Shown one piece after another: positions 38,679 to 50,835 of a stretch of 64,000 nucleotides of DNA. The stretch lies in the NCBI RefSeq assembly GCF_021018895.1, contig NC_079375.1, positions 2,690,560 to 2,754,559 of the forward strand, in the 5' to 3' direction. The stretch comes from Seriola aureovittata. Taxonomy: Eukaryota; Chordata; Actinopteri; Carangiformes; Carangidae. The number at the start of each line of letters is the position of its first letter. Positions within the stretch are counted from its first letter, which is position 1. The notes under the pieces were generated by a model. The model was not told the DNA's origin, did not search any database, and worked only from the letters and a program-made list of their open reading frames with translations. The position numbers and the translations under genes were made by a program.

Positions 38679-38739
38679 AGTCAAACACTTGTTCAGCAGT
38701 CAGCAGCCATATAAGGCCAGTTCATCCAATATTAAAAAT

Positions 38740-39060
38740 CAAATCAAGCTGAATATTTTGACCACAATCCAGAGTATTGAGGTGAAGGCAAAAAGATTAA
38801 ACAGATAAAGTGACTGGTTAAAAACAGAACTCCCAATGCACAGCCAATGTTAGCGACCAAGTGCTCGTCGGTCACAAGAACAACTGAAGTGAACATCAAA
38901 CTTAACCATCGCACACTGACATGACTTTCCTGTGACTTTAATTGAGAGTGAACAACGCGTTTCGCCTGTGGCTTCTTCAGGTTCACTCAGTAGAATTACA
39001 AGAGCGTTCACAGGTATGTATAGGTCATATGACCAACTATCATAATTCACGAATCAAGGA
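38740..39060 (-). mobile_element. probable Penelope-like element fragment
   Basis: No reverse-transcriptase or GIY-YIG coding sequence is visible. The call rests on the hammerhead motif inside (38946-38988), which in animals is characteristic of the terminal repeats of Penelope-like retroelements. The ends of the fragment cannot be defined. Confidence 0.5.
38946..38988 (-). ncRNA. minimal type I hammerhead ribozyme motif
   Basis: In transcript orientation (minus strand): GAGUGAAC, then the core CUGAAGA, then AGCC-ACA-GGC, then GAAA, then C-GC-G, then UU, then GUUCACUC. Stem I is a perfect 8 bp helix. CUGANGA and GAAA, the invariant core, are complete. Stem II has three G-C pairs with an extra A. 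Stem III is two pairs (A-U, C-G) with a two-base loop, and the nucleotide at the cleavage position (17) is U in a GUU triplet. This is the minimalist architecture described for Penelope-like elements. Activity in this copy is unknown; GUU and a short stem III predict weak cleavage. Confidence 0.8.
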
Positions 39061-39296
39061 TGAAGTGATTAGACCAAAGACCATATTTATTTACAGAGGT
39101 AGACTATAGGTCCTACAGCTGTCCCTCTACATCAGGGGGCTTCATAGCTCTTCATCAGTTAAATTAACCCTTTAAACACAGCGGCAGTTTACACATAACG
39201 CTGTGTCACAGGTTGGTATTTGGTACAGCTTTTTATTAGGTTTATTTCCACCTGCAGAGTGTGTGTTTGCGAAAGAATAATGAATGCATGCTTTAG

Positions 39297-39320
39297 TGTG
39301 TGTGTGTGTGTGTGTGTGTA
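39297..39320 (+). repeat. (TG)n microsatellite
   Basis: 24 bp of TG repeat. Confidence 0.9.
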
Positions 39321-39605
39321 GCGCTGTCCTCCTGCCCAGTCAGCTGATTGCTGCTGCACTGAGCTGCTATTGTGTCATATTGTGAGTGTAGAATGTTTTG
39401 TAACAGTGGGTGCGTACAGTACTGTGTATATTACAGTCAGCTCTTCTGACAGTAGGATATATGTGTGTGCGTGTGTGTGTGTCACAGTGAGGTAGTACGG
39501 CGGGTAGGAAGGACTTAATTGAGCATGAAAGACAACAGATGACCTCTGGTGCTTCAGCACTGCTGCCAATCAAACATCTGCCAGCCTGAGGCTCAAGGAC
39601 AGCCA

Positions 39606-39608
<3 letters not shown>

Positions 39609-39656
<48 letters not shown>
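39609..39656 (+). repeat. (CA)n microsatellite
   Basis: 48 bp of CA repeat. Confidence 0.95.
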
Positions 39657-39658
<2 letters not shown>

Positions 39659-39801
39659 CTTCATGCTAAGATTAACCTGGAAACACAGTCTCGATGCAGA
39701 TAGTCTACCTGGAGGAACAGTATAGAGCTGAGACAGCTTGATGTGAGGCAGCTGCAGATCTATAAAGGTGGATTTTGTTTTCTAAAAGGATGTTGAGGTG
39801 A

Positions 39802-40227
39802 TAGTTCAGGTTATTTGACATGGGGTTGTGTGAGGTACTTATCTATAGTCAGTGTGTTAGCTGCAGTAGATTCACATCAGCTCCCAGTTTAGAGAAGCAG
39901 CAGGAGCAACGGTACAGGAGCTGAGAAGAACTTAATATTTTCACCTCTTTATCTTGTCGTCAAACAGCCCTTTCCTTTGGAACTACATTTTTCAACCTTT
40001 CACTACCGTTCCTCCGCACAAGCGCACCTACGCTTAGCTCTGTCTGACTCAAACAGCTCATCTGCGTAGTAATACAGCAGTTCAACAGTTCACAAAATAT
40101 AGTTCAGCTTCTGTACTGGTGGCTCCTGCTGCTTCTCTAAACTGTGCACTGATGTGAATCTACTGCAGGTAACACACTGACTATAGATCAGTACCTCACA
40201 CAGCCCCACACCAAATGACCTGAACCA
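39802..40227. mobile_element. fold-back MITE with about 110 bp inverted ends (family H)
   Basis: The left arm (GTTCAGGTTATTTGACATGG ... GAGAAGCAGCAGGAGC) reappears in reverse at the right (GCTCCTGCTGCTTCTCTAAA ... CCAAATGACCTGAACC). Arms are roughly 110 bp with scattered mismatches, around a loop of about 200 bp. No coding capacity. A transcript would form a long hairpin. Confidence 0.85.
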
Positions 40228-41472
40228 TTTAAAATATGTTTAAAAAAAAAAAAAAAAGTTAAAAAGTTAATAGTTTAGAACGCGATGACCTTCTTGTTTG
40301 TAAGAATTTTATGTTTGTTAAGTTTTCTGAAATGGATATTGGAGCTATTTCATCCCAGTTTTGTTTTTTGTTTTTTATCTTTTTTTGTGACTTAGATGAT
40401 TGAATAGTGAGAAGTTTTCTTTTCTCAGTTATTAAGAAATAAAATGATTAAATAGAGCAACTGTGTTGTGCTGTGTATTGTTAGTCTCATTGTGAGTGTG
40501 AATGATATGGATGTGTATTGATGTATCTGTTGTCATTGAAGAAGTGTTCATAAGGGACCGCAGGAAGAGTAGCCATTGTTACTACATAGTGGGTAATGCT
40601 AACTAAATAAAAAATTACACTATCACCTTAATGTGAGTAGAGCTGTCCTCAATAAAGACATTTCCCCACTAGAAGTCAAAGGAATTTCCTTTCCTTTGAA
40701 TATTCAACTCGTTGTTTTGCGTTAAAAGATGATGGTAATTATTCATTTGCAACTGTCATTTTCTGACCAACAAGAAAACACAAAATATCCTGCTAGCATT
40801 AGCCAGTCAAGCTAACCAATCACAAATGAAAACTACAACGAACACATCGACAGTAGTCAGCATTTACTACGGCCATAGTAAACCATGTTTACGCAACCAT
40901 TTCCCTTCATCTCCTCTCTGCAGTCTATGACGCGTCTAATAAAATATGCAAAAATGTATTTTAAAAAAATGTATTTACTGAAGATGTAAGTATGAGCAAT
41001 AACATTTTAAGCAGTTTAAACTTTCAGGAGCCGAGAGTAATCCCACAATGACAGCTGATTGAAACAGAATGAGCCTCAATTCAGAAAAACAATAACAGCT
41101 ACAAATCATCAGCGACACATCCTGACCCATCCCTCACTCGTTATGACAACATAAAATCTGCATCCTCGCACCGATTGGTCTCAAGTTGTGTCATTCAACG
41201 GGAAACCAGGCAGCTGATTGGACAGCCGGGGGACGAGTGGGCTCGATAATACAGACGGAGAGCAGATCAATGGCCGCCACCGAGCAGGCTTACTCACAGA
41301 GACATGGACCTGGACTCTGTTAGTTTCCCTTACTCTGTCACTCACACACACACGCACACACACAAACAGGAGAGTCACAAATTAAAAAACAAACCCCTAC
41401 CCGACTCGTTGTTCTCAGAATCCATCTTGTTGGAGGGGAAGCGGAGGACGGCCTGCCAGGTGGACCTCAGTG

Positions 41473-41560
41473 TCTCCCTCTCTCTCTATCTATCTCTCTC
41501 TCTCTCTCTCTCTGTTTCCACCCTCGCTCTCTCTCTCTCTCCCTCCCTCTCTCTCCCCCT
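41473..41560 (+). repeat. (CT)n imperfect microsatellite
   Basis: CT repeat interrupted by TATC and CCCT units. Confidence 0.9.
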
Positions 41561-41611
41561 CACAAACTGACTCTCATCTCTGACCTTGCAGTGTTTGTGT
41601 TTCCCCTCGCC

Positions 41612-41612
<1 letters not shown>

Positions 41613-41643
<31 letters not shown>
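41613..41643 (+). repeat. (GCA)10 microsatellite
   Basis: About ten uninterrupted GCA units (CTG on the efr3a sense strand), a repeat type prone to expansion. Confidence 0.95.
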
Positions 41644-41644
<1 letters not shown>

Positions 41645-42012
41645 TCTGCTGAAGGCTGCAGGTGAAACTGCAGAGTCGAGTCCAAACGGCTAAAAAGCTC
41701 CAAACCACCTCGGTACCAAATCCCCAAGAGGGCTGAGGGGGAAACACATTAAACACCCTGCGCACACACACACAAACACAGACACATGCACATTGCAGAG
41801 ATGACATGAATGTGTGTCCGTGTGTGCTGGATTGAGGGTGTTTTAATCATCCTGATTGGAGTGTAATTATGCAGATTTACTCAATGCTATTGAAGGAATT
41901 TAGCATTTCCAAATGAGCATATGTGTGTGTGCACATGTCTATCTGAAGCTGTGAATGTGTGTGGGCCTCTGTGATTGTGTAACTGAACAAGGACATGTGT
42001 GTTTTTCCCAAT

Positions 42013-42070
42013 ATGTGTGTGTGTGTGTGTGTGTGCGTGCGTGCGTGCGTTCGTACGTGCGTGTGTGCAT
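42013..42070 (+). repeat. (TG)n and (GTGC)n microsatellite
   Basis: TG run followed by CGTG units. Confidence 0.9.
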
Positions 42071-42083
42071 GTAATTGTAAGCG

Positions 42084-42431
42084 CTTGTACTTCCATCTAT
42101 GTGAGGACCAGCTTTATTTTTAGATGTTGGACATGAGGATGTTTTTCTAACGTCTGGGAAATTTCTGGAACATTTTTGTGAAATTAGATATTTGTTGAAA
42201 CTGAGAGGGTTTTAAAAATTGATAACAAATATGTTAAAGTGAGGGTATTTGAGAAATTGTGTACATTTATTTTGGAAAGTGAGGCCATTTTGTCCGGTCC
42301 CAACTTCTTCTCATGGCACTCTGAGGGTTAACACTTTCAGTTTAAAGGTCAAGGATAAAGGTCAAAATTAGTTTTAGGGTCGCTGGGGAATGCTTTATAT
42401 TAATGAGAGTCCGCACAAGTATAGAAGTACA

Positions 42432-42432
<1 letters not shown>
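42084..42432. mobile_element. MITE family G with microsatellites at both ends
   Basis: Left CTTGTACTTCCATCTATGTG and right GTCCGCACAAGTATAGAAGT then ACAAG are inverted repeats. Internal GAGGCCATTTTGTCCGGTCC matches a fish repeat I know in this layout. TG-type repeats directly abut both termini. Confidence 0.75.
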
Positions 42433-42487
<55 letters not shown>

Positions 42488-42502
42488 TAAATAAATAAAT
42501 AA
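42433..42502 (+). repeat. compound (TG)n(TA)n(AAAT)n microsatellite
   Basis: TG, then about 20 TA units, then about six AAAT units. Confidence 0.95.
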
Positions 42503-44281
42503 CAGATGGCTGCAGCAGATACCCTCATACCACACACTAGTCAGACAGCTCAGACACTAATTTTAGAGTCAGTCTGAGCTGAAACTTACTGGACAAACGC
42601 CTCTGATTTCATGTTTGTTTTTTCTACATTAAACCTTAAATTGCCATGACAACACTTAAAAGAAGAAGCTTAAAATAATATTTTCCTCACCGAAAATGAA
42701 ACAATCTGACAGGGACAGATCAATCCGGAACACGCAAAATCCAAAAATCTGTGATGCCGGGTCACGATAGACATCAGTTTAATTTAACTGTCCATTCTAT
42801 AAGAGCAGCTAACAGCAACCAATCAAAACAAACAGTAACACTAAAGTTTAATAAAAAAGACATCACTGAAGAATTGTGAAAAACAGACACCTCTTTAATT
42901 TGTGGTAGAGATGCAGGTTAATAAATTGAATCTGATGGAAAATGTTAAAAAAAAAAAACACCCCCAAATATGCAAATGCTTTTTTTGCTTGACTACTTGT
43001 GTTTTTCTTGTTGAAAATGTTACATTAAATTTTCGGCAATTTCAGCAAATGGCTTCTCAAGGTCAGACACTTTCTTTAGGCTGCATTTGTTTACACTTTG
43101 GAAAAACTGGCATCATTAAAAGTAGCTGAATTAGTTATTAGCAGGTCCTGTTTGCAGTGCACCCATAGATGTACAAGGTCGACTGTCACTGGATCATTGT
43201 GACACTGAAGAAAAATTAAAAACGGGGTTTTTCTCAGGCAGTTTGGTTATAAGGAACATCTTTTTACTTTTCGTCTGCAAAGTCTTTTTTACTTTGCTAA
43301 TCTTAAAATAAAAACTCAGACTGCAGCTTTGAGTCTGTGAGTTCACAGATTTAACAAACAACATATCACATGCAACAAAAAAAAAAGAAAATAAAAGGGA
43401 CAGACTGCAGAGCCGGAGGGATCTCACAGCGAGCGTCTGGACTGCTGCTGTGTTAGTCGCATGTGCTCTGAAAACAAATACATGATACAGTGAGAGCTCA
43501 ACAAGAGGAACAAGGACAAGCTGACATTCAGACTGAAGCTGGACTGTCGAAAAACATCAACATGATACAGACATTAGAGGCACTGTGGGAGCTGCAGGTA
43601 TTATAACAGGTCAAAGTGGGACAGTAGATACAGTATGAGACTGTACAGTAACAGCAGCAGATATGTAAACTACAATAAACGGTGGTTTCAACATAGTGCT
43701 GTTCCCTTAAGTGATAGTTAACAGCTTAGACTGATGTATCAGGCTGAAATTAGCATTTTAATGAATACAAGTCATCCAGCTGCTGAAATACAGGAATATT
43801 TTTGCTTATTTGAATGAATTTCTGGTCAAAAAGTCCTTAAAAAGAAGTGCTCAATAATGTGAATCTACAGCTCCATGGCAACAGATCACACTCTTATCTG
43901 CTAATGAAGATTGTGGGATAAGATCAAAAGCTTCAGCAGACACTGCGGCTGCTGTTTCCAACATAAAGAATTAACTTTAAAATCTCAAATGATGAAACAT
44001 TCAGCTACGGAGAGAATAGATGATTTTATATTTCATGTTTATGTTGACACTGTCGGATGTGATATTATTCTTGTGAGTCTCAGCTAGAAGGATACATTTT
44101 TTTATATGTTAACTGACTGATTGTGGATATTCAACATAACAAATATCACCTTATTCATGCCTTGTGAATATAGTCAGATATAAAATCACAGGTGCATTAC
44201 TGCCAGCAGCTACACTACACTACAAAACCGTCTCCAGGTACCATCCCTACTCTCTGGTTGGTCTTCAAAAATGTGTCCATG

Positions 44282-44808
44282 GTTTTCAACAAGCATCAAC
44301 CTCTGGGGCTGAAAAATGAAACCAACACTGAAGTGCTACAACCTGCAGTTCCTCTAATGGCCACTAGAGTCTGGCTCAAACAGTGAGTCCCCATAGACTC
44401 CCATGTTAAAATGTCCAACTTTACAGCAGAAATAAACATGTTTACAGCCTGGTACAGAAACTGTTTCGGTCTCTAGAGCTAATTTCCCCCTTCATGACAA
44501 CTGTCTATATAATTCACCTATTTACACTTTATTAAGACTTAAAGTTATGGAGAATTGAGGGCGTGGCCTCTGTGAGTGACAGGTGGGCGGGCATATGCTC
44601 GCCACAAACCAGAACGCACCCATGTCTCAGCTCGACGCACACCCCTTTGTCTATTTTTTTTGGATTAGCTGGGAGTTAGGGGCGGAGTCAGGCACTACCA
44701 AGATGGCAACAGTAAAGCAACTCACTCTGAGTTTTATAACTGCTCTTCAGAAATCTGTGGGTGACATCACAGAGGCTACGTCCATCTTTATTTACAGTCC
44801 ATGGTTTT
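44282..44808 (-). repeat. dispersed repeat family C, reverse copy
   Basis: The minus strand starts CCATGGACTGTAAATAAAG then ATGGACGTAGCCTC and reaches GGCCATTAGAGGAACTGCAG in the same order as 15.6-16.4 kb. It lacks an internal part of that copy. Confidence 0.75.
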
Positions 44809-44830
44809 GAAACGACATGCTAGAGGGAGG

Positions 44831-44868
44831 TAATGTTTGGGTGTCCACATACTTTTGGCCATTGTACT
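44831..44868 (-). mobile_element. Tc1/mariner-like terminal fragment
   Basis: In reverse it reads TGGCCAAAAGTATGTGGACA, a terminal sequence of fish Tc1/mariner-type elements. Only one end is present. Confidence 0.55.
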
Positions 44869-45526
44869 TAACTGCATTTTAAAAACATCTATATTTATAA
44901 CGACAACTGCTGTTTGAACTACAAAAAACACTGTAAAAATGAATGACATGCATTTTTATTCATTAAAAACTCTTATTATTTTACAAGGGAACCAAAACGT
45001 CAGTCTTCCATTTATATTCAGTTCCTCTGATTCAGTTCAAAATTATTTAAATACAAATACTTTGAGGTTAATCAGCACGCAAAGGCATGTTTTAACTTTA
45101 ACACACACTCATTTCAATTTGGAAGTAAACCACTTATTTCTAGCTCAGGCATTTCTCATGCTGGTGATGTCGTTCTGCTACAGGCTCAACGTCTCTGTAC
45201 CTACACCTGTCTGTTGTTGATAGAGACACACACACAAACATCAGAGCACAAAACAGGCCAGGAGGAAAAAAAAAAAAAGCTGCAAAAATCCTTCAGAAAG
45301 TGCAGAGAAGCAGCGAGCCGAGCGTCGCACAACAAGCAGACAAAGATAAAAGCTTCCCTCTCTGCAAAGATGCGAGCGGCGGAGGAAACAGAGGGAGGCG
45401 CGTCTCCTTTGAAGTTATATTTAGGCCAAATCCTCCTTTGCAGAACAAACCGTCTTCCACAACACATACAAATCACAGCCAACAACTGAGGGAGGAACCG
45501 TCCTAAGAGCACAGGAACCGACCGCA

Positions 45527-45548
45527 CACACACACACACACACACACA
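45527..45548 (+). repeat. (CA)n microsatellite
   Basis: About 11 CA units. A second run of similar size lies at 45829-45850. Confidence 0.9.
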
Positions 45549-45978
45549 ATTAGCCGGCGGAGCATCAAAACAACGCATGGCCCGCTGGATTTGATCGACT
45601 TGTGCATCCCAAATACTCCCTGTTCCACCTGGGACCACGAACGCATGCTGAGTGACTGGGTTCTCATCGGACACAACTTTGAAGATGTGAACACACACAG
45701 GATCCGCGCCGCAGGTGGTGCAGATCCATTTACACACATTTACAACAAAGTGGAAATGTAAAGCACATCCAGCGGCTGTAAAGGTGTGACGTAAATGGAG
45801 CTGAATCAGTTTGTCACAGTAACCCTGCAAACACACACACACACACACACGTCTATCAAATTCACCTTTATTCTTTATAACCTTTATTTCTTATGACAAC
45901 TGTTCTTGAAGGCCGCTGAACCTCAACTAGACCTCACGTATATTTTGTAAATTTTTGCATTGAGGTCCAGGCAATTTC

Positions 45979-46153
45979 TTAAAGCTCTTAAAAAGTCTCT
46001 GTCCATGTGTTGTGTGATTATTGATCAGGTCTAGGTTCTATATTAATACTGTGAAAGTATCAAAGCTTCAGTCCACAGAGAAATGCACACAGCCTGTATT
46101 CAGAAACTGAGCCTTAAACCCAGCCGTCAGGACTTCTGAAACTTTGTGATGTC
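45979..46153 (+). mobile_element. TTAA MITE family A, truncated
   Basis: It starts TTAAAGCTCTTAAAAAGTCT and stops abruptly inside the CRE-like motif (TTTGTGATGTC), where another repeat begins. The right half is absent on the far side, so the loss was a deletion or replacement, not a clean nested insertion. Confidence 0.8.
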
Positions 46154-46157
46154 CTCC

Positions 46158-46584
46158 ATTAGGGCTGCTCGACTATGGCAAAAATCATAATCACGATTAT
46201 TTTTGATCAATATCAAGATCGCAATTATTCAACACAAGTTCTCATTGACTTTGGAAAAACACAATATAGAAAAATGATTTCAAAACAAAAAGCGTTGTGT
46301 TTATGTAGTCTATTTCCATTATGCACAATATAAGAAAATTGATATTTGAGCATGGGACACACCAACCCCCCAATTTGGGAGTTTTTGTAGGGGGGGGGGG
46401 GATTTGTTGTGCAACAGAATGTGGCACAATAATCTTGTTTTTATAATCATTGGAGGCCAAAATCGTAATCCATCCAACCTTTCTCTGAGTGTCAGCCAAA
46501 AATGATCAGTATCAGCTGTGGATCGGCCAATCTCACTCATAGACGTTCGGTATCGGCGGCAAAAAAACATCGTGCCATCCCTAA
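46158..46584. mobile_element. hAT-like non-autonomous element(s), degenerate
   Basis: The left end, TTAGGGCTGCTCGACTATGG then AAAAATCATAATCACGATTA, and the right end, AACATCGTGCCATCCCTAA, are each typical termini of abundant fish repeats but match each other poorly. Two different elements may be merged here. A G10 run lies inside near 46392. Confidence 0.55.
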
Positions 46585-47273
46585 TTTCCATGCATGTGTA
46601 GTGATATATAAATAAACTTGGCTTGTGCAGAAGAAACTGAATTTGAATGACTCAATAAAATTCTACCAGAGTCCACACAAAGTCTCACCCCTTCTGGACC
46701 TCAATGTTAGCTGATGATGCTGAATACCTCCCATGTTTGTCCTCAAAGGTGCAAATGTTTTCCTGCTGATTGCAGTCGTTTCTTTTGGGGGAGAACAAGT
46801 AAACTTTAGGTGACTGGGTTGTCAGATTGGTTGTAATGAAAACACTTAGCACAGCTTTTCTTGGAAACAGGGAGGCTGGGTGGTCTCAGCGAAGAGCTGA
46901 TCGTATGGATGGATGTTTTGGTAGAAACTTTAACTGCAGCTACACAGTTCTGGGAAACAGTTTCAGGATGGTCCACCTTCAGTGTAAACTGCTTCTCTCT
47001 GGAAGCAGATTAATCTCTGCAAAGCACAAGAATGGGGAAAGTAAAGAATTTTATTCCCAGCAGGCATCCATCCATTTATCTATGCATCATCTAACCATGA
47101 GCTTATCTGACTCTTCATTCAGTCTAAGAGCAGCAGCAGCAGAGTGTGTGAGTGACAGCAGCGACGGTGGGTTTGTCCTACATAATGACTTAATTGAGGT
47201 GGTTAACACTTTGAGGATAATGAGAGCCTCTAGAACACAGCAGACCCAGGAGCAAGAGCTCAGAAATGGAGCA

Positions 47274-47276
<3 letters not shown>

Positions 47277-47318
<42 letters not shown>
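47277..47318 (+). repeat. (CA)n microsatellite
   Basis: 42 bp of CA repeat. Confidence 0.95.
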
Positions 47319-47322
<4 letters not shown>

Positions 47323-48192
47323 GAGGAAATTGATTATTAATAGCAGTACTCAGTCTCAGCAATGCAGGTCCATCCATTTTCTGTTTCTGTGTGACTCAAA
47401 CACATTTCACACAATTACAATCAAATAGATGCAAGTGGACGATATATGTTAATTTAATTTGACCAACACACACACACCAACAACAACAACGACTGAAAGT
47501 TAGAACACCTGATCTGCTCAGTTTCACCTCATTTGCTCACAGGACATGTGCCTCAGTGTCAGTGAACACAACGCTGAGCAATTTTTTTTCCGAGATTGAT
47601 GACAACCAGGAAAAATCCATCTCCTGACCCACTGACACTGAAGGAGTCCAAACCAGGAGAAGCTGACAGCCATGATGGTGAAGACAACAACTTCCATAAT
47701 CACACGCTATTTCATTATGCCACCCATTGTTACTGTTTTGATTGAGAGACCCCTAGAGGCAGAAATTACATACTGTGCGTTTCTACAATCTTTCAAACTT
47801 GGGGCTGATTCACAATTTAAAAAAAAAAAAGGCAGCAATTTTAAAACGTCACTGAAACATCACATTCATGTGCAAAGTAGCTGAGAATTAATAATAAAAG
47901 ACCTGCACCTGCAAGGCTGTCATCATTCTGAACATTCAAAACACAGCTATGGTCTGACTGTCACTATGAAACTCTTCAACAGACGGGAGCTCAGGCGTCC
48001 ACCTTAACTGTCAGCGGAGAGGTGCACACTCTAATTCACCTGCTACTTTTAGTTTCCTGACAAGACATCAGTCTGATATTTGCAGACAGCTACTAGCTAG
48101 TGTTAGCCTCCCAGCACCGACACACAGCCAACCAAATCAAATCCAGACTTTTCCAACCTGATCAGAAATGGCAGAGTGTTTGTCCATGTAAC

Positions 48193-48223
<31 letters not shown>

Positions 48224-48226
48224 ACA
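48193..48226 (+). repeat. (CA)n microsatellite
   Basis: 34 bp of CA repeat with one interruption. Confidence 0.9.
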
Positions 48227-48629
48227 GGCCCATCAGGGATCGATGGTGAATGCGTCACATTACCGCTAATGTAATCAGCAGTTTACCACTGGGAGTAATT
48301 ACAGAGCAAGCATGAGGCCTGCAGGGATGCAGAGAAGCAGACGTTGCCTGCAGCCAAGCACCAACGAGCGGGCACATCAGCAGCCTGAAATACCACCTGC
48401 ACCAGCCACCTCTCCAATGACACCACCAGTCTTGTCTGGAGGGGGACATTTTGAGCCCCAGACTCTTCGTGTCTCATCCGACTAATCGCAGCAGCCAACT
48501 GGGTTTTTGGGAGAGAATGGTTGCGCAGTAAAACAGCAGCTGGTTACCTGCCAGAGCAGCTGCTGGAGGAGAAGAAAGGCGAGGGCACCCAAAGTCCAAC
48601 TTTCCCAAAATAGAAACACTGTCAGACAT

Positions 48630-48634
<5 letters not shown>

Positions 48635-48673
<39 letters not shown>
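48635..48673 (+). repeat. (CA)n microsatellite
   Basis: 39 bp of CA repeat. Confidence 0.95.
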
Positions 48674-48676
<3 letters not shown>

Positions 48677-48959
48677 CTTTTGAAGGCTCATGTCTACACT
48701 GAGCGTGAGGTCGAGATTTAGAGGGTTAAAGTCAGGACACAGGAATGACAAAGACGATGGGAGGAACAGTGGAGGCGGCAGATTTAGAAAATGTTTGATC
48801 ACAATAAAGCTTCTTGTGTTGCATTGTATTGACTGAAGCTACAGGAGCTGAAAGACAATAAGAACTAGAATTACTGCCTCCTCCACTCAGACTAGTTTCA
48901 GGTTACATCCCTGTTTATCCAGAGTCACAGAAAATATGAAGCATTTGTGTGAAATTTTG

Positions 48960-49130
48960 TCTTAGTGCTGTGAAGTCTTGCGTGTCTTCATGAGGTCACA
49001 CTGCCCTTGACCTTTGACCATCACCATCATCTAATCAGTTCATCCTTGAGTCCAGATGAACATTTTTACCAAATTTGAAGACATTTTCTCAAGGCGTTAC
49101 AGAGATGCTGCATTCACAAAGCCATATATA
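48960..49130 (+). repeat. dispersed repeat family B copy
   Basis: CCCTTGACCTTTGACCATCA, CAGTTCATCCTTGAGTCCAG and TCAAGGCGTTACAGAGATGC follow in family order. Confidence 0.7.
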
Positions 49131-50633
49131 ACCAATCCAAATATGGAAAAGGCATTTCTTATTACCAAGATGTTTTAATTATGCATTTATTTATGTATCT
49201 AATTATTTATTTCAGCATTTACCTATTTATTTATACTGATGTCATTTTTTGTCCTTCATAGAAGTGGATCGCTCTGCAGTTAACTACAATAGCTAACATA
49301 GGAAGCTAACTTCTGCATTTACTTCCAGGCAGACACAAGACACAAGTCACATGAAGTATATTTGGAAAGCCTTGGGAGGTTCACGCTGCTTTCTCTGATA
49401 TAGTTTTTGTTTTCTTTAGCAAGTGCAAAATAAGCATGATCCATAGTCAGACTGAACATAATTATCAGAATGAGACCCAGGTAAAAAGAATAAATATAAA
49501 TGAATCATTTACATCAGTAACTATTTGATATCAACCACTGTTGAGCTGAAATCCATCTGTTGCAGTGAACAAATTGTGGGGGGAAAAAAAACAGGCCTGA
49601 AAAAGCATTCTGGTGTATTCTGGTAAAGTGACCCATTTGTTAAAATCCCTCAGAGGCTCCCTGACTTCTCTGCAGAGTTTATCCAGTTCACTGATGTTCC
49701 CTCTCTGGAACTCATCTCCACAAATTCCATGATACACCAGGAAAAAAGCTGCATTCCATAAAGAAGTCAACAGTTTCTCCCAAGCGATTAAAAGTATTTA
49801 AAGGCAAAAGAAGAATTAATGATTCACAGTCTCCTGAAAACTCACACTCCACAGTTGACCATAAACGCTACAATCAGCTTCTAAATCCTTGTCCTCATCT
49901 AAATTTGCAGAAACCAATCTTTGCAGTTAATGTGAAATCAAAACCTTCTTCAATTTCCTGTCAGTTTGGGAGAGAGAGAACAGGACTGAGCCCAAGGTCT
50001 AGATGCATGTAACTTTTATATATTGCTGTTTATGTAACTGCACAGTCAAGTAATGCAAGCAGCAGAGGAGGAGCGGCACTGCTTGGCTGCACCGCATGAA
50101 GGGCAAAGATACAAGGTTATGATAAAGTTTTTGATAAGAAGAAGCTGTATAATTTACAACTTTGTGCTGTTAGCGTGCAAGCTCCCACTGTTTATGTTTA
50201 CAACCCCACTCGTATCATTTCCTGTGCCTGCTTCTCACTATGGCATGTGAGTAAATTTCACCTGGCTCATCACGGTCTAACTCCACCTTACACTGTGCAC
50301 AATGACAGTGAATGCATCACTGACCTTGTAGTTTCATTCAACACAAAAGCGGCAGCTGTCGGTAACAGCATCTCTAATTAACATCTGTGGAAGTCCTGCA
50401 CTGATTTCAGAACACACATTCATCAACAAAAGCTGAAACACTGACAGTAAACACAACACAGGGTTTCCAGCAGTGTTTTATAGAGGAGGAGCTCCACATT
50501 CCCTGAGATGAAGAGCACTCGCCACATCCTCTGATCAGGTCCCCGAGGGGAAACTTTGCAGTACAACATCCAGCTTTTACAGGTTTTTCCCATATTATCT
50601 GGCACCATTTTATTTGCAACTGCCCTTACAAGC

Positions 50634-50835
50634 TAGGGTTGCAATTTGGGATGAAGCTAATTATTAATTTCATTATCATAAACCTGCTGATTGTTTGCAG
50701 TCTTCAGTCTACAGAGATATTAAAACAGAGAAAAGAACAGAAGCTGAGTGGCTTGAACCAGATAATATTTAGTGTGTCTACTTGATAAATACATTACCTT
50801 ACATTTTCTATCAGTCAAATAATTAATTGATTTAT
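50634..50835 (+). repeat. dispersed repeat family F copy
   Basis: TAGGGTTGCAATTTGGGATG, then TTATTAATTTCATTATCATA and TCAAATAATTAATTGATTTA, a decayed version of the abundant AGGGCTGCAAC fish repeat. It lies less than 1 kb inside the efr3a exon 1 donor. Confidence 0.55.

Noticed and set aside
45201..45848. Longest open frame in the window (215 codons, minus strand)
   Set aside because: It is held open across two CA/TG repeats (poly-VC stretches), matches no known family, has no convincing splice or start context, and its composition is that of the surrounding intron.
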